Assembly: GCA_044869805.1 (NCBI GenBank)
Contig: JBIOXV010000073.1
Span: 1-64,000, forward strand
DNA from: CAWDVR01 sp044869805
GTDB taxonomy: Bacteria; Acidobacteriota; Thermoanaerobaculia; Multivoradales; SZUA-115
DNA length: 64,000 bases
Direction: 5' to 3'
A program made the translations under genes and the position numbers. The notes under the pieces were generated by a model. That model saw nothing but the letters and a program-made list of their open reading frames with translations, was not told where the DNA came from and did not search any database. Position 1 is the first letter of the stretch. Each line of letters begins with the position of its first letter. This document shows, piece by piece, positions 17,044 to 25,530 of this stretch.

Positions 17044-17748
17044 GTGGCCGAGCACGAGCACGCGTCCTTCGAGGACTACCCGCTCACCCGTATCGAGTAC
17101 ATCACGGCGGTGGTGCACTACTACCGCGGCGAGCGCAGCCGCACCGACGCCTGGCGGGCGCGGCTCGACCCCACCACCAACTGGGCCGTGGTCACCACCG
17201 GCGGCATGCTCTCCTTCGCCTTCTCGAGCACCGAGCACTCGCACGTGACGCTGCTCTTGGGCAACCTGCTGGTGGTGATGTTCCTGGGCTTCGAGGCGCG
17301 GCGCTTCCGCTACTTCGACGTCTGGCGCGCCCGGGTGCGACTGATCGAGGAGAACTTCTTCCTACCCATCTTCCGCCGCAACCTAGTGAGCCCCACGCTC
17401 GGCTGGCGGGAGATGGTGGCCTCGGACCTGGACGAGCCCAAGTTCAAGCTCACGGTGCTGGAAGCGGCGTCGATCCGGCTGCGTTTTAACTACGTGTGGA
17501 TCTTCCTGGTGATCCTCGCCGCCTGGCTCGCCAAGCTGTCGATGCATCCCCACGACGCCGGGAGCCTGGCCGAGATCTACAGGCGGATGGCGGTCGGCCC
17601 GGCCGGGAGCCTCCTGGTGCTCGTGAGCGCCCTGGCTTTCTACGCCGCGGTGATCTGGCTCGCGATCTGGGGCGGCCGCCATGGCCGCGGCCAGGACGAG
17701 GTCAAGGGGCTGGCAAAGGAGAAAGACCTGGATCTGTGGCGGACGTAG
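17044..17748 (+). CDS. DUF2270 integral membrane protein
   Basis: 234 aa starting at GTG 17044, with GGGAGA just upstream. The N-terminal LTRIEYITAVVHYYRGE and the adjacent DAWRARLDPTTNWAVVTTG are characteristic of DUF2270. Transmembrane helices are predicted at about residues 53-85 (two closely spaced), 155-172 and 190-212. EARRFRYFDVWRARVRLIEENFF forms the conserved loop (cytosolic or interfacial). The biochemical function is unknown. Confidence 0.75.
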   Translation: MAEHEHASFEDYPLTRIEYITAVVHYYRGERSRTDAWRARLDPTTNWAVVTTGGMLSFAFSSTEHSHVTLLLGNLLVVMFLGFEARRFRYFDVWRARVRLIEENFFLPIFRRNLVSPTLGWREMVASDLDEPKFKLTVLEAASIRLRFNYVWIFLVILAAWLAKLSMHPHDAGSLAEIYRRMAVGPAGSLLVLVSALAFYAAVIWLAIWGGRHGRGQDEVKGLAKEKDLDLWRT

Positions 17749-17757
17749 GGGTTGTGG

Positions 17758-17779
17758 GCTTAGCTAGACTGGACTAAGC
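17758..17779. promoter_or_regulatory. Inverted repeat, possible operator of the antitoxin/PIN operon
   Basis: GCTTAG at 17758-17763 and CTAAGC at 17774-17779 with partial inner symmetry, ending 7 bp before the antitoxin ATG. Phd-type antitoxins commonly bind palindromes here and repress their own operon. Not proven. Confidence 0.35.
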
Positions 17780-17786
17780 TCACGCC

Positions 17787-18023
17787 ATGGTCGCAGTCAA
17801 CACCCACGAAGCCAAGACCCGACTCTCTTCCCTTCTGGCGCTGGTCGAAGAGCAGGGAGAGATAGTTCTGATCTGCCGGAACGGCAAACCAGTGGCAGAG
17901 CTCCGGCCGCTCGCTGTGTCGCCGGACCCGTTGCGCTTGCACCCCGAGCTCTCCAAGGTCGTCTTCCGCGAGGACCCCTCGCTGCCGCTCGAGCCGGGCG
18001 ACTGGCCGGACAACGAGGGGTAG
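17787..18023 (+). CDS. Phd/YefM-family antitoxin
   Basis: 78 aa. Phd/YefM features: VNTHEAKTRLSSLLALVEEQGEIVLICRNGKPVAELRP (quoted in two parts: VNTHEAKTRLSSLL and CRNGKPVAELRP), with the C-terminal half (EDPSLPLEPGDWPD) typical for the toxin-neutralising tail. The stop codon directly abuts the TTG start of the PIN gene. It probably also represses its own promoter through the palindrome just upstream. Confidence 0.85.
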   Translation: MVAVNTHEAKTRLSSLLALVEEQGEIVLICRNGKPVAELRPLAVSPDPLRLHPELSKVVFREDPSLPLEPGDWPDNEG

Positions 18024-18410
18024 TTGGTCCTCCTTGACACCTGCACACTGCTCTGGCTGGCGGCTGAGCAGAGCCAGCTCTCGCCAGCCGCTCGCGAGGC
18101 CATCGCTCGCAACGCCGGGCGTCTCTTCGTGTCGGCGATCTCGGCCTTCGAGATCGGAATCAAGCACGCGAAGGGCCGGCTGAGCTTGCCCGTCGAGGCC
18201 GATGCCTGGTTTGCCCAGGTTCTCGACTTCCACGGTCTCCGGGAGATCCCCGTCAGCGGCAGGATCGCCGCTCGATCCACGGCACTTCCCCCACTCCACG
18301 CCGACCCTTGCGACCGCTTGATCGTGGCCACCGCGCTGCTCCATGACTTCGTGATCGTGACGCCCGATCCGCTGGTGCGGAGCTACCCCGGTGTAGTGAC
18401 CGACTGGTAG
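18024..18410 (+). CDS. PIN-domain toxin, VapC-like
   Basis: 128 aa, starting with TTG immediately after the antitoxin stop. Acidic PIN residues are visible: LLDTCTLLW (first Asp), SAISAFEIGIKH (Glu), DPCDRLIVATAL (Asp). This trio binds metal in VapC ribonucleases. The C-terminus FVIVTPDPLV is also conserved. It is likely the RNase toxin of the module; the target is unknown. Confidence 0.85.
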   Translation: MVLLDTCTLLWLAAEQSQLSPAAREAIARNAGRLFVSAISAFEIGIKHAKGRLSLPVEADAWFAQVLDFHGLREIPVSGRIAARSTALPPLHADPCDRLIVATALLHDFVIVTPDPLVRSYPGVVTDW

Positions 18411-18457
18411 GACCGAGACGCTGGTACGACCGTTAGACGATCTCGAGCACGAGAGTG

Positions 18458-19489
18458 TCAAGCGGGAAGGAGCCGTTGCGGATCGCTCCGAGAATTCTGC
18501 ACGATGCGGAAGACATCGTGCCGCGCAAACAGGACGACCCCCGCGAGGTCCGCGAGTCTTGGATCCGCTGATTCGAAGGTGAAGGTGCTTACGCGCTGCC
18601 TATCGCGGAAGCACTCTTCAACCAGAGTATCGAGCGGGTCGATATCAGGGACCCGACAAGCGAGCCAGTCAGCTCCTTTCCCAAGAGCTGCTTGGACCAT
18701 CGGTACCTTCGGTTTGCCATCTTTCCCTGGAATGCCGTGCCCGAACAGCCATGCTTCGATGTCTTGCGGCCGATCCGGAGCGCCGTAGTGACCTGCTCCC
18801 TTCTTGAGCTTGCTCTTGTCGTGGAAAGTGAAGTGTACGTCATGGACCGACAGCGGCGGCGGGCGACGGCTCGCTCGCCAGGAGGCGCCAACCTTGCTGG
18901 CGTCGAAGGCTTCTAGATGTTGACGAAGCGCTAGCTCGATCAGGTTCAGCTCGTCAGCGCTGACTCTGAACGGCCGCCTTTGCAGCTCTGGCGTGAATGA
19001 GTAGAGCAGCTCCTGATTCAGGATCTGCAAGCGTTTCTTGAGCGCAGCGGGCAATGTGAAGGTGTCCTGCTTGGCCCGCCGCCTCACCTCTGCGAAGAGC
19101 TCGGGTCTGTCAGCTAAGCGCGCAACGAAGTCGCAGTCTGTACCCTGCTTGCGACGACGGGGTGAAGGCTGGTCGAACCCTATGATTTCGAGACCAAGCT
19201 CGCGGCCCAATAGATGGAGGGCACCCAGCTCAGCGCAGATCGAGGCCCACTGGATATACCCGTCGTTTGAGTCCGGGCAGTCGACGGCCTTACAAGCAAG
19301 GTCTTTGAGTCTGTCGTCGTAACCGGGAAGGTCCTTCAGCGAGAGGAAATGCTCAAGGCAGGGCAGGATTGGGTCCGACTCCCTGAGACCGTGTGCGAGG
19401 TGATTAACCGCCAATGTGGGGCGCAGCGCTCTGTACAGCGGGAATCTTCCCCAGGCTGGTGAGGGAGCCGGGCTGTCGCTGGCTGTCAT
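18458..19489 (-). CDS. Protein of unknown function, possible nuclease-like core
   Basis: 343 aa. I do not recognise a named family. No signal peptide or membrane helix. A segment near residue 110 (GTDCDFVARLADRPELFAEV followed by RRRAK) has the spacing of an acidic, core beta-hairpin and E-x-R/K element as in PD-(D/E)xK nucleases, but the motif is imperfect. A C-terminal region KGADWLACRVPDIDPLDTLVEECF (part quoted) is followed by strands. Codon use appears less GC-rich than the neighbours, and it lies between TA modules, so horizontal acquisition is plausible. Confidence 0.55.
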   Translation of the reverse strand: MTASDSPAPSPAWGRFPLYRALRPTLAVNHLAHGLRESDPILPCLEHFLSLKDLPGYDDRLKDLACKAVDCPDSNDGYIQWASICAELGALHLLGRELGLEIIGFDQPSPRRRKQGTDCDFVARLADRPELFAEVRRRAKQDTFTLPAALKKRLQILNQELLYSFTPELQRRPFRVSADELNLIELALRQHLEAFDASKVGASWRASRRPPPLSVHDVHFTFHDKSKLKKGAGHYGAPDRPQDIEAWLFGHGIPGKDGKPKVPMVQAALGKGADWLACRVPDIDPLDTLVEECFRDRQRVSTFTFESADPRLADLAGVVLFARHDVFRIVQNSRSDPQRLLPA

Positions 19490-19513
19490 GTCTCGCCGGC
19501 CGAAACCAAGGGC

Positions 19514-19843
19514 TCACGCGGCATACAGGGTCCGGGCGGAGCTCAGGATCGCGTCGCGCACGATCCAGTTGGGGCTCTCGTCGATCGCGGTGCGAGTCAC
19601 CAGGTCGACTTGCCGCCCCAGGACCTTCTCGAGCTCGATCTCCATCCGGGCGTGATCCAATAAGCTCCAACGCGCAGTGGGCTGGAACTGCACGAGCAGG
19701 TCGATGTCGCTGTCGGTTCCGAAGTCGTCCCGCAGAGCCGAGCCGAAGAGGGAGAGTTCCGCGATGGCCCAGCGCCGGCAGAAGTCGGCGATCTTCTGCG
19801 CCGGCCAGGATAACGGGAGCGAAGCCAGCCCGGCAGCGATCAT
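19514..19843 (-). CDS. MNT-type minimal nucleotidyltransferase
   Basis: 109 aa. LSLFGSALRDDFGTDSDIDLLV contains the GS(x10)DxD signature: Gly34-Ser35, Asp46 and Asp48. The third acidic position is likely Asp80 (GRQVDLVTR). MntA-type proteins AMPylate HEPN toxins, but no HEPN gene adjoins here. The start overlaps the 3' end of mltA by 4 bp, so the two are co-translated. It could be an orphan antitoxin or a regulator of an unlinked HEPN protein. Confidence 0.78.
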   Translation of the reverse strand: MIAAGLASLPLSWPAQKIADFCRRWAIAELSLFGSALRDDFGTDSDIDLLVQFQPTARWSLLDHARMEIELEKVLGRQVDLVTRTAIDESPNWIVRDAILSSARTLYAA

Positions 19844-21297
19844 GGGGGGATTATAGGCGCCGCTGGCCGCACCCCCTTCGGCAGCAGTAGCCACAATCTC
19901 CCCCGATGCTTCATGCGGCCGGCGATCTCGGCGGCGTCGGGGCCCGGACCCCAGAACACGTCGCCCCGCAGAGGGCCGGTGATGGCGCCGCCGGTGTCCT
20001 GGGCTAGGAGCAGGCGCTGGAGAGGCCGGTCCGGCTGCGCCGGGTCGGGCGCCGGCGCGGCGGCATCGAGGTAGAGCGGCGCGCCGAGCGGCAGGAACGT
20101 CGAGTCGACGGCCAGCGAGCGGCCGGGGGTGAGGGCCACGCCCAGGGCGCCGAGCGGACCTTCGCCTTCGAGCCGCCGGAAGAAGACGTAGGAGGGGTTC
20201 CGTCCCATCAACGCCGAGGCCTCCGCGGGGTGGTCGGCCAGCCATCGGCGGATCGCCTGCATCGACACCTCCTCCTGCGTGAGCGCTCCGCGCTCCACCA
20301 GCGCCTTGCCGATGGCGAAGTAGGGCTGGCCGTTGCCACCGGCGTAGCCAAGCCGCAGCACGCCGCCCCCGGCGAGCTCCACGCGGCCCGAACCCTGGAT
20401 CTGGAGGAAGAAGGCGTCGATCGGGTCGTCCACCCACACGACCTCGAGGCCCCGGCCGGCGAGCGCCCCGCGCTCGATGGCCAGGCGATCGAAGTAGGGG
20501 AGCAGCGTGCCGCGTTCGAGGCGCCCGGCGAGCCGGCGGCCCTTCAAGTCGTCGCGGAACAGGCCGAGGTCCACGGTGACAAGGTCGCGCGGCCGCAGGT
20601 GGAGCGGCACCTGGTAGCGGCCGCCGCGCCGCTTGCTGCCGCGGAGCGTGGGCTCGTAGTAGCCGGTGAAGAGGCCGGTGGGCTCGCCATGGTTGCTCGC
20701 CGCCCAGGGCTGGAAGTGGGCCTCGAAATAGCGGCGCGCGGCGGCGTGGTCGCCCTTGGGCACGGCCGCGGCGGCACGGCAGGCCGCTTGCCATGCCGCC
20801 GCCGTGCCGGCGAGCCCCGCGGGGCCGACCGCAGCAGGGGGAGGGCGGCCGGCGAAAACCCGGCACGAGCGCAGGAGCGCCGGCAGTGCATCGGCCAGCG
20901 AGTCGGCCTGCCAGCCGGGCAGGTCGGCGAACGCGGCCGGCGCGAGCTCGAGGCGATCGGGAGGCGGGGGCGTGGGCTCGGCGGGCGGCGCGGCCCGCGG
21001 CGCCTCCACCGGGGCCTGCGATCGAAGCTGCAGCCAGAGGTCGACCGCGATGCCGGAGGCGGCGAGCGCGACCAGCGTCATGCCGAGCGCCAGCCATTGC
21101 CAGAAGCCGCCGCGCCGGGCGGGGAACGGTCCCGGCGCGCCAGGGCCCGGCCCAGGGCCCGGCCCAGGGGCCGGCCCAGGGAGCGGCCCAGAGAGCGGGC
21201 CAGAGTGCGGCGAAGTCACTCCACTAGAATACCGTCCGCCATGCAGCGTGCGCTCCTGGGCAGGCTCCGCGGCGCGGTGCCGCGCCTTGCCAAGCAT
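19840..21297 (-). CDS. mltA: MltA-family membrane-bound lytic transglycosylase
   Basis: 485 aa from the longest start; a GTG at 21219 is an alternative that leaves a shorter N-terminus. After a Gly/Pro-rich cytoplasmic tail is one transmembrane helix (WLALGMTLVALAASGIAVDLW). The periplasmic part carries MltA signatures: LFTGYYEPTLRG, QVPLHLRP, DAFFLQIQGSGRVEL, GRNPSYVFFR, and the 3D-domain LLLAQDTGGAITGPLRGDVFWG with the catalytic Asp. Instead of the usual lipobox the protein is anchored by a TM helix. It cleaves murein to 1,6-anhydromuropeptides. It is divergent from the methyltransferase gene and co-transcribed with the MNT gene. Confidence 0.88.
   Translation of the reverse strand: MLGKARHRAAEPAQERTLHGGRYSSGVTSPHSGPLSGPLPGPAPGPGPGPGPGAPGPFPARRGGFWQWLALGMTLVALAASGIAVDLWLQLRSQAPVEAPRAAPPAEPTPPPPDRLELAPAAFADLPGWQADSLADALPALLRSCRVFAGRPPPAAVGPAGLAGTAAAWQAACRAAAAVPKGDHAAARRYFEAHFQPWAASNHGEPTGLFTGYYEPTLRGSKRRGGRYQVPLHLRPRDLVTVDLGLFRDDLKGRRLAGRLERGTLLPYFDRLAIERGALAGRGLEVVWVDDPIDAFFLQIQGSGRVELAGGGVLRLGYAGGNGQPYFAIGKALVERGALTQEEVSMQAIRRWLADHPAEASALMGRNPSYVFFRRLEGEGPLGALGVALTPGRSLAVDSTFLPLGAPLYLDAAAPAPDPAQPDRPLQRLLLAQDTGGAITGPLRGDVFWGPGPDAAEIAGRMKHRGRLWLLLPKGVRPAAPIIPP
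21141..21212. repeat. Six tandem 12-bp units in the mltA 5' region
   Basis: Units start at 21141, 21153, 21165, 21177, 21189 and 21201; the first two are identical (CAGGGCCCGGCC) and the rest differ at one to four positions. They encode the Gly-Pro tetrapeptide repeats in the MltA N-terminal tail. Such minisatellites are liable to slip in length. Confidence 0.85.
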
Positions 21298-21311
21298 CGC
21301 GGCGCGCTGCG

Positions 21312-22121
21312 ATGACCCGCTGGGCCCGGCTCGCCCGCTACCTCTCCCACGCCTACGTCGACCTGCGGATCTTCCTCGCCGGCAAGGCGGACCCGGAGCT
21401 GCCGCCGCTGCGCAAGTCCTTCGTGGGCGCCGGGGACTTCCGGGCCACCGGCCGTCACCTGGCCGAGCTGGTGGCGCGCCTCGGCGACCTCGAGCCCGGC
21501 CACCGCGTGCTGGACATCGGGTGCGGCATCGGCCGCGTGGCGCTGGCCTTGACCCGCCACCTCGGGCCGGGCGGCTCCTACGAGGGCTTCGACGTGGTGC
21601 CGGCGAGCATCCGTTGGTGCCGCCGCCACATCACCGGGCGCGATCCGCGTTTCCGCTTCACCCGCGCCGCGGTCTACAACTCGGAGTACAACCGTCGCGG
21701 CGTGCCGGCCACGAGCTTCCGCTTCCCTTACCCGGACGCCGACTTCGACCTGGCCTTCGCCACCTCGGTCTTCACCCACCTCGCGGTCGAGGAGACGGCC
21801 CACTACCTGAGCGAGGCCGCGCGCGTGCTCGCGCCCGGCGGCCGGCTGGTGGCGTCGTTTCTGCTGCTCGACGAGCGCTTCGCCCGGGCCACGCCTGCGC
21901 CCGGCTTCGAGCTACCGGTCGTTCGCGAGCGCCATCGTCTGATGGACGCCGCCAACCCGGCCGCGGCGATCGCGCTCGAAGTGGGGCTGGCGCGCGAGCT
22001 GGTGACGGCGGCCGGCCTCGAGCTCGAGGAGCCGATCCACTTCGGGAGCTGGTGCGGCGGCACCGGGTCCGAAGAGCCCGTGAGCTTCCAGGACTTTGTG
22101 GTCGCCAGGAAGCCAGGCTAG
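21312..22121 (+). CDS. Class I SAM-dependent methyltransferase
   Basis: 269 aa. Motif I is VLDIGCGIGRVALAL, with an acidic end of strand 2 in YEGFDVVPASI. FDLAFATSVFTHL is post-motif and motif IV-like, and ARVLAPGGRLVASFLLL is post III. This matches small-molecule methyltransferases (Methyltransf_11/25). The substrate is not predictable. Start immediately downstream (14 bp) of the divergent mltA. Confidence 0.8.
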   Translation: MTRWARLARYLSHAYVDLRIFLAGKADPELPPLRKSFVGAGDFRATGRHLAELVARLGDLEPGHRVLDIGCGIGRVALALTRHLGPGGSYEGFDVVPASIRWCRRHITGRDPRFRFTRAAVYNSEYNRRGVPATSFRFPYPDADFDLAFATSVFTHLAVEETAHYLSEAARVLAPGGRLVASFLLLDERFARATPAPGFELPVVRERHRLMDAANPAAAIALEVGLARELVTAAGLELEEPIHFGSWCGGTGSEEPVSFQDFVVARKPG

Positions 22122-22152
22122 CTCGGCTCGCTTGGCGAGCGCTCAGCCGAGC
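22121..22152. terminator. GC-rich hairpin between convergent genes
   Basis: GCTCGGCT at 22121-22128 pairs with the tract ending at 22152, with a nested CGCT/AGCG stem inside. It occupies the 21 bp between the methyltransferase and gluQ and reaches into gluQ's last codons. No T tract, so this is a possible bidirectional terminator only. Confidence 0.4.
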
Positions 22153-23144
22153 CGGTCGAGCTCCGCGGCGAGATCCGCCGGCAGCCGCCAGTCCTCGCGG
22201 CCGATTGCTTCCCAGGAAAACACGGGCACCAGGTCCCGCGCCGCGCAGGGCTCGGGTCGTTCCAGCAGGCCGAGGGAGAAGGCGAGGTAGCCGGCCAGCG
22301 CCTCGGGTTCCACCCCCGCCTCGCGCAGCGAACGCAGGGTGAGGCCGTGGTCCCGCTTTGACAGCTTCTCGCCGTGCTCGTTGACCACCAGCGGCAGGTG
22401 CGCGTAGGCCGGCACCGCTCCTCCGAGCGCTCCGGCCAGCACCTCGGCGAGCTGGATCTGGCGCGCCGTCGAGTCGAGCAGGTCGCGGCCGCGCACCACC
22501 TCGTCGATCCCCATCGCGAGGTCGTCCACCACCACGGCGAGCTGGTAGGCGTAGAGGCCGTCGCGGCGCTTGAGCACGAAGTCTCCCACTGTCTCGGCGA
22601 CGTTCTCGCTCACCTCGCCGTAGACGAGATCGACGAAGGTCACGGGCGCGCCGTCGGCGCGAAACCGCAGTGCGGCGTCGGGCGCCGCCGAGCTCCGCAG
22701 CCGCTCGAACCAGCCCTCCGGCAGCTCGCGGGGCCGCAGCTCGGCGGGGTAGGGCGGCAGGCCCTCGCGGCCGTGAGGTGCGGTGGCCATTCCCGCGAGG
22801 TCCGCGCGCGAAAGCCTGCACGGAAAGAGGCGCTGGGCACGATGGAGCGTTTCGAGCGCCGCCTCGTAGTGCTCGCCACGCCGCGACTGCTCGTAGGGCG
22901 CGCAGGGCCCGCCCTGGCCGCCACCTTCGTCCCACTCGAGCCCCAGCCAGGCGAGGTCGTCGCGCGCCGCGTCCGCCATACCGGGCACGGTGCGCGGCCC
23001 GTCCAGGTCCTCGAGCCGCCAGACGAAGCTGCCGCCGCGGCTGCGCACCGAGAGCCAGGCGGCGAGCGCCGTGCGTGCGTTGCCGACGTGCGGCAGGCCG
23101 GAAGGCGTGGGCGCGTAGCGGCCGCGGGGCCGGCGGTCGGCCAT
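22143..23144 (-). CDS. gluQ: Glutamyl-Q tRNA(Asp) synthetase
   Basis: 333 aa, close to the usual GluQ-RS length and lacking the tRNA anticodon-binding domain of GluRS. The class I motifs are PSGLPHVGNA (HIGH-like) and KLSKRDH (KMSKS-like). WRLEDLDGPR and DLVYGEVSENVAE with DDLAMGIDEVVRGRDLLDST are GluQ/GluRS signatures. Zinc-ligand Cys residues are reduced (only FPCRLSR in this region), so the zinc site may be degenerate. It attaches glutamate to queuosine-34 in tRNA(Asp). It follows the cation exporter gene by 6 bp. Confidence 0.88.
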   Translation of the reverse strand: MADRRPRGRYAPTPSGLPHVGNARTALAAWLSVRSRGGSFVWRLEDLDGPRTVPGMADAARDDLAWLGLEWDEGGGQGGPCAPYEQSRRGEHYEAALETLHRAQRLFPCRLSRADLAGMATAPHGREGLPPYPAELRPRELPEGWFERLRSSAAPDAALRFRADGAPVTFVDLVYGEVSENVAETVGDFVLKRRDGLYAYQLAVVVDDLAMGIDEVVRGRDLLDSTARQIQLAEVLAGALGGAVPAYAHLPLVVNEHGEKLSKRDHGLTLRSLREAGVEPEALAGYLAFSLGLLERPEPCAARDLVPVFSWEAIGREDWRLPADLAAELDRLG

Positions 23145-23150
23145 GGCGGT

Positions 23151-24086
23151 CTACCCTTGCCGCACGGCGCCGTGGCCCAGGCGGAACCCTGCGTGCCGGC
23201 CGCCGTCCTCCACGCCGCTCGTGCCGTGAGCCTCGGACTCGGGCTCGACGTGGATCTCCACCTGTGAGCCGGGGAGGAGCTGAAGGGCCTGGCTCTCGAG
23301 CCGGTCGCAGAGCCGGTGCGCCTCGTCGACCGTCATGGCGCCCGCCACCACCAGGTGGAACTGCACGAAGGTGGCGGGGCCGGCGCGGCGAGTCTTGAGG
23401 TCGTGGACCTCGAGCACTCCGGGAAGCGCCTCGGCGAGCAGGGCCTGGAGGGGCGCCAGTTCCTCCGGCGGCAGCGAGGCGTCCATCAGGCCGGAGAGCG
23501 AGTCCTGGACCAGCCTCGAGGCAGCCCACAGGATGTTCGCCGCCACCAGAAGAGCGAGCAGCGGGTCGAGGACCCAGTAGCCCGTGGCCCAGGCGAGGCC
23601 GATGCCCGCCACGACGCCCACCGAGGTCACGACGTCGGTCGCGAGATGGATGCCGTCGGCTTGGAGCGCCGGGGAGCGCTGCCGCCTGCCGAGCCGCACC
23701 AAGTACCAGGCCAGGGCGCCGTTCGCCGCCGCGGCGGTGAGCGACACCGCCAGCCCGCGGTCGAGGCCGGTGACCGGCTGCGGGTCGGCGAAGCGGCCCC
23801 AGGCCTCGTGCGCGATGGCGAGCGCCGCGAGCACGATCAGCACCCCCTCGAGCACCGCCGAGAAGTACTCGGCCTTGGTGTGGCCGAAGGCGTGGGTGGC
23901 GTCGGCCGGGCGCCGGGCGATGGTCACCGCGGCGAGCGCGGCGCCGGCGGCCACCACGTTGACCACCGACTCGAGGGCGTCCGAGTAGAGCGCCACCGAG
24001 CCGGTGAGCCACCAGGCCAGCCACTTGAGGCCCAGCACCGCGACGCCCACCAGCAGCGAGAGGCGCGCGGCGGCGGTGGGGGTCAT
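23151..24086 (-). CDS. Cation diffusion facilitator family transporter
   Basis: 311 aa from ATG 24086, the only start that precedes homology directly; the frame extends upstream but without recognisable sequence. Six transmembrane helices are predicted; YSDALESVVNV in helix 2 and HLATDVVTSVGVV in helix 5 carry the Asp/His residues of metal site A. HAFGHTKAEYFSA is the conserved cytoplasmic loop. The cytosolic C-terminal domain (from ~residue 200) has HDLKTRRAGPATFVQFHL, typical of the CDF dimerisation domain. Likely a proton-coupled zinc, iron or manganese efflux protein. Confidence 0.88.
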   Translation of the reverse strand: MTPTAAARLSLLVGVAVLGLKWLAWWLTGSVALYSDALESVVNVVAAGAALAAVTIARRPADATHAFGHTKAEYFSAVLEGVLIVLAALAIAHEAWGRFADPQPVTGLDRGLAVSLTAAAANGALAWYLVRLGRRQRSPALQADGIHLATDVVTSVGVVAGIGLAWATGYWVLDPLLALLVAANILWAASRLVQDSLSGLMDASLPPEELAPLQALLAEALPGVLEVHDLKTRRAGPATFVQFHLVVAGAMTVDEAHRLCDRLESQALQLLPGSQVEIHVEPESEAHGTSGVEDGGRHAGFRLGHGAVRQG

Positions 24087-24277
24087 CGACCCGAGTCTAG
24101 CGTGCGCCCCGCGGGTCCTGTCGGCCGGTAGTGCTTCATCGCAACGCGGCCCACTGCGCTCCTCCCTGCACAGCGATGTCCGGTGCTCGTGGGGCCCCTC
24201 GCCGGCCGCCACCCGCGGGCCCCTAGTTCGGGTTCCAGTCAGCAAGGACCTCGCGCGATGGAAGAGAATCAGCCGCC

Positions 24278-25234
24278 GTGACCGATTCCGTGGAGAGAAA
24301 GAACGGCGTCGACCTCGCCCGCGTAGCCGCCGTGCTCGCGGCGGCGGTCGAGCGCGCACGGGCGGTGGCGGAGGGAGCGCCCGCGGCCTACATCCCGGAG
24401 CTTGCCAACGTCGACCTCGAGCAGACCAGCGCCGCGATCACCCTGGCCGATGGCACGCGCCTCGAAGCCGGCGACGCGGCGCGCCACCGCTTCACTCTGC
24501 AGAGCTCGGCCAAGCTGGTGCTGCTGGCCGGCCTGCTCGAGGAGCTGGGCGAAGCGCGGGTGTTCGCCAAGGTGGGTGCCGAGCCCTCGGGAGCCTCGTT
24601 CTCGTCGATCGCACGGCTCGAGATCCAGGACCCCCATCCCGCCAACCCGCTGATCAACGCCGGCGCCATCGCGCTCTGCTCGGTGATCCCGGGTGATCTC
24701 GGGGCCAAGCTGGCATGGATCGCCGGCTGGGCCGAGCGGCTCTACGGCGAGCCGGTGGGGGTGAACACGCGGGTGCTCGACTCCGAGCGCAAGACCGGCG
24801 ACCGCAACCGTTCGATCGCTTTCTTCCTCAAGGGCTCGGGCACGCTGGGCTCCGAGGTGAGCGAGGCCCTCGAAGCCTACTTCTCGCTGTGCTCGCTCGA
24901 AGCGGGCGTAGGCGCCGCTTCCCGCCTCGCCGCGGTGCTGGCCGGGGCCGGCCTCGCGCCGGGCGGCGGCAGCCGTGTGCTCTCGCCGCGCACCGCGAGC
25001 GCGGTGGTGTCGCTGATGGCGACCTGCGGCATGTACGACGAGTCCGGCTCGCACCTGCTGGCGACCGGGCTGCCGGCCAAGAGCGGGGTGTCGGGAGTGA
25101 TCGTCGCCGTGGCCACCGGCCGCGCCGGCATCGCGGTGGCCTCGCCTCGCGTCAACGCGAAGGGCGGCAGCGTGCGCGGCCATCTCATTCTGGCCGAGCT
25201 GTCGCGCGAGCTGGGCTGGCACTTCGCGCTGTAG
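24278..25234 (+). CDS. glsA: Glutaminase
   Basis: 318 aa from a GTG start. It matches the glutaminase A family (beta-lactamase-like fold): YIPELANVDL near the N-terminus, FTLQSSAKLVLLAGLLEELG with Ser-x-x-Lys, SGASFSSI, NPLINAGAIALCS with conserved Asn, and GVSGVIVAVATGRAGIAVASP. The catalytic Ser-Lys pair is in SSAK. It converts glutamine to glutamate and ammonia. Divergent from the CDF gene; the 191-bp region between them holds no clear sites. Confidence 0.88.
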   Translation: MTDSVERKNGVDLARVAAVLAAAVERARAVAEGAPAAYIPELANVDLEQTSAAITLADGTRLEAGDAARHRFTLQSSAKLVLLAGLLEELGEARVFAKVGAEPSGASFSSIARLEIQDPHPANPLINAGAIALCSVIPGDLGAKLAWIAGWAERLYGEPVGVNTRVLDSERKTGDRNRSIAFFLKGSGTLGSEVSEALEAYFSLCSLEAGVGAASRLAAVLAGAGLAPGGGSRVLSPRTASAVVSLMATCGMYDESGSHLLATGLPAKSGVSGVIVAVATGRAGIAVASPRVNAKGGSVRGHLILAELSRELGWHFAL

Positions 25235-25281
25235 AGCCGAGAGCTATGTTAGATTTCCGGTGCCTGCCAAGAGACCTGAAT

Positions 25282-25530
25282 ATGTCGAACACCGCGTTGC
25301 TCGAGCAAGTCGTCTCGGAAGCGAGGAGACTCTCCACTCTCGACAAGCTCCGATTGATCGAGAGGGTCACGCCAGAGATCGAGCGCGACCTCCTTGAGGC
25401 CGGTTCGGCTCGCCGACCGGGCCGTTCGTTGTGGGGGCTGGTTGCCGAGTTGGGATCGGCCCCCAGCGAAGAGGAGATAGCGGCCATGCGGCGCGACGCG
25501 TGGCCGGAGTTCCCGCGCTCTGGGACCTGA
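25282..25530 (+). CDS. VapB-like antitoxin
   Basis: 82 aa. The pattern LSTLDKLRLIERVTPEIERDL, then RRPGRSLWGLVAELGSAPSEEEIAAMRRDAWPEF (quoted in pieces) is the typical form of small antitoxins that end in a helix carrying a Trp: PSEEEIAAMRRDAW. Its stop overlaps the next start by one base (TGATG), indicating coupling. The tail is expected to bind the PIN toxin. Confidence 0.75.
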   Translation: MSNTALLEQVVSEARRLSTLDKLRLIERVTPEIERDLLEAGSARRPGRSLWGLVAELGSAPSEEEIAAMRRDAWPEFPRSGT

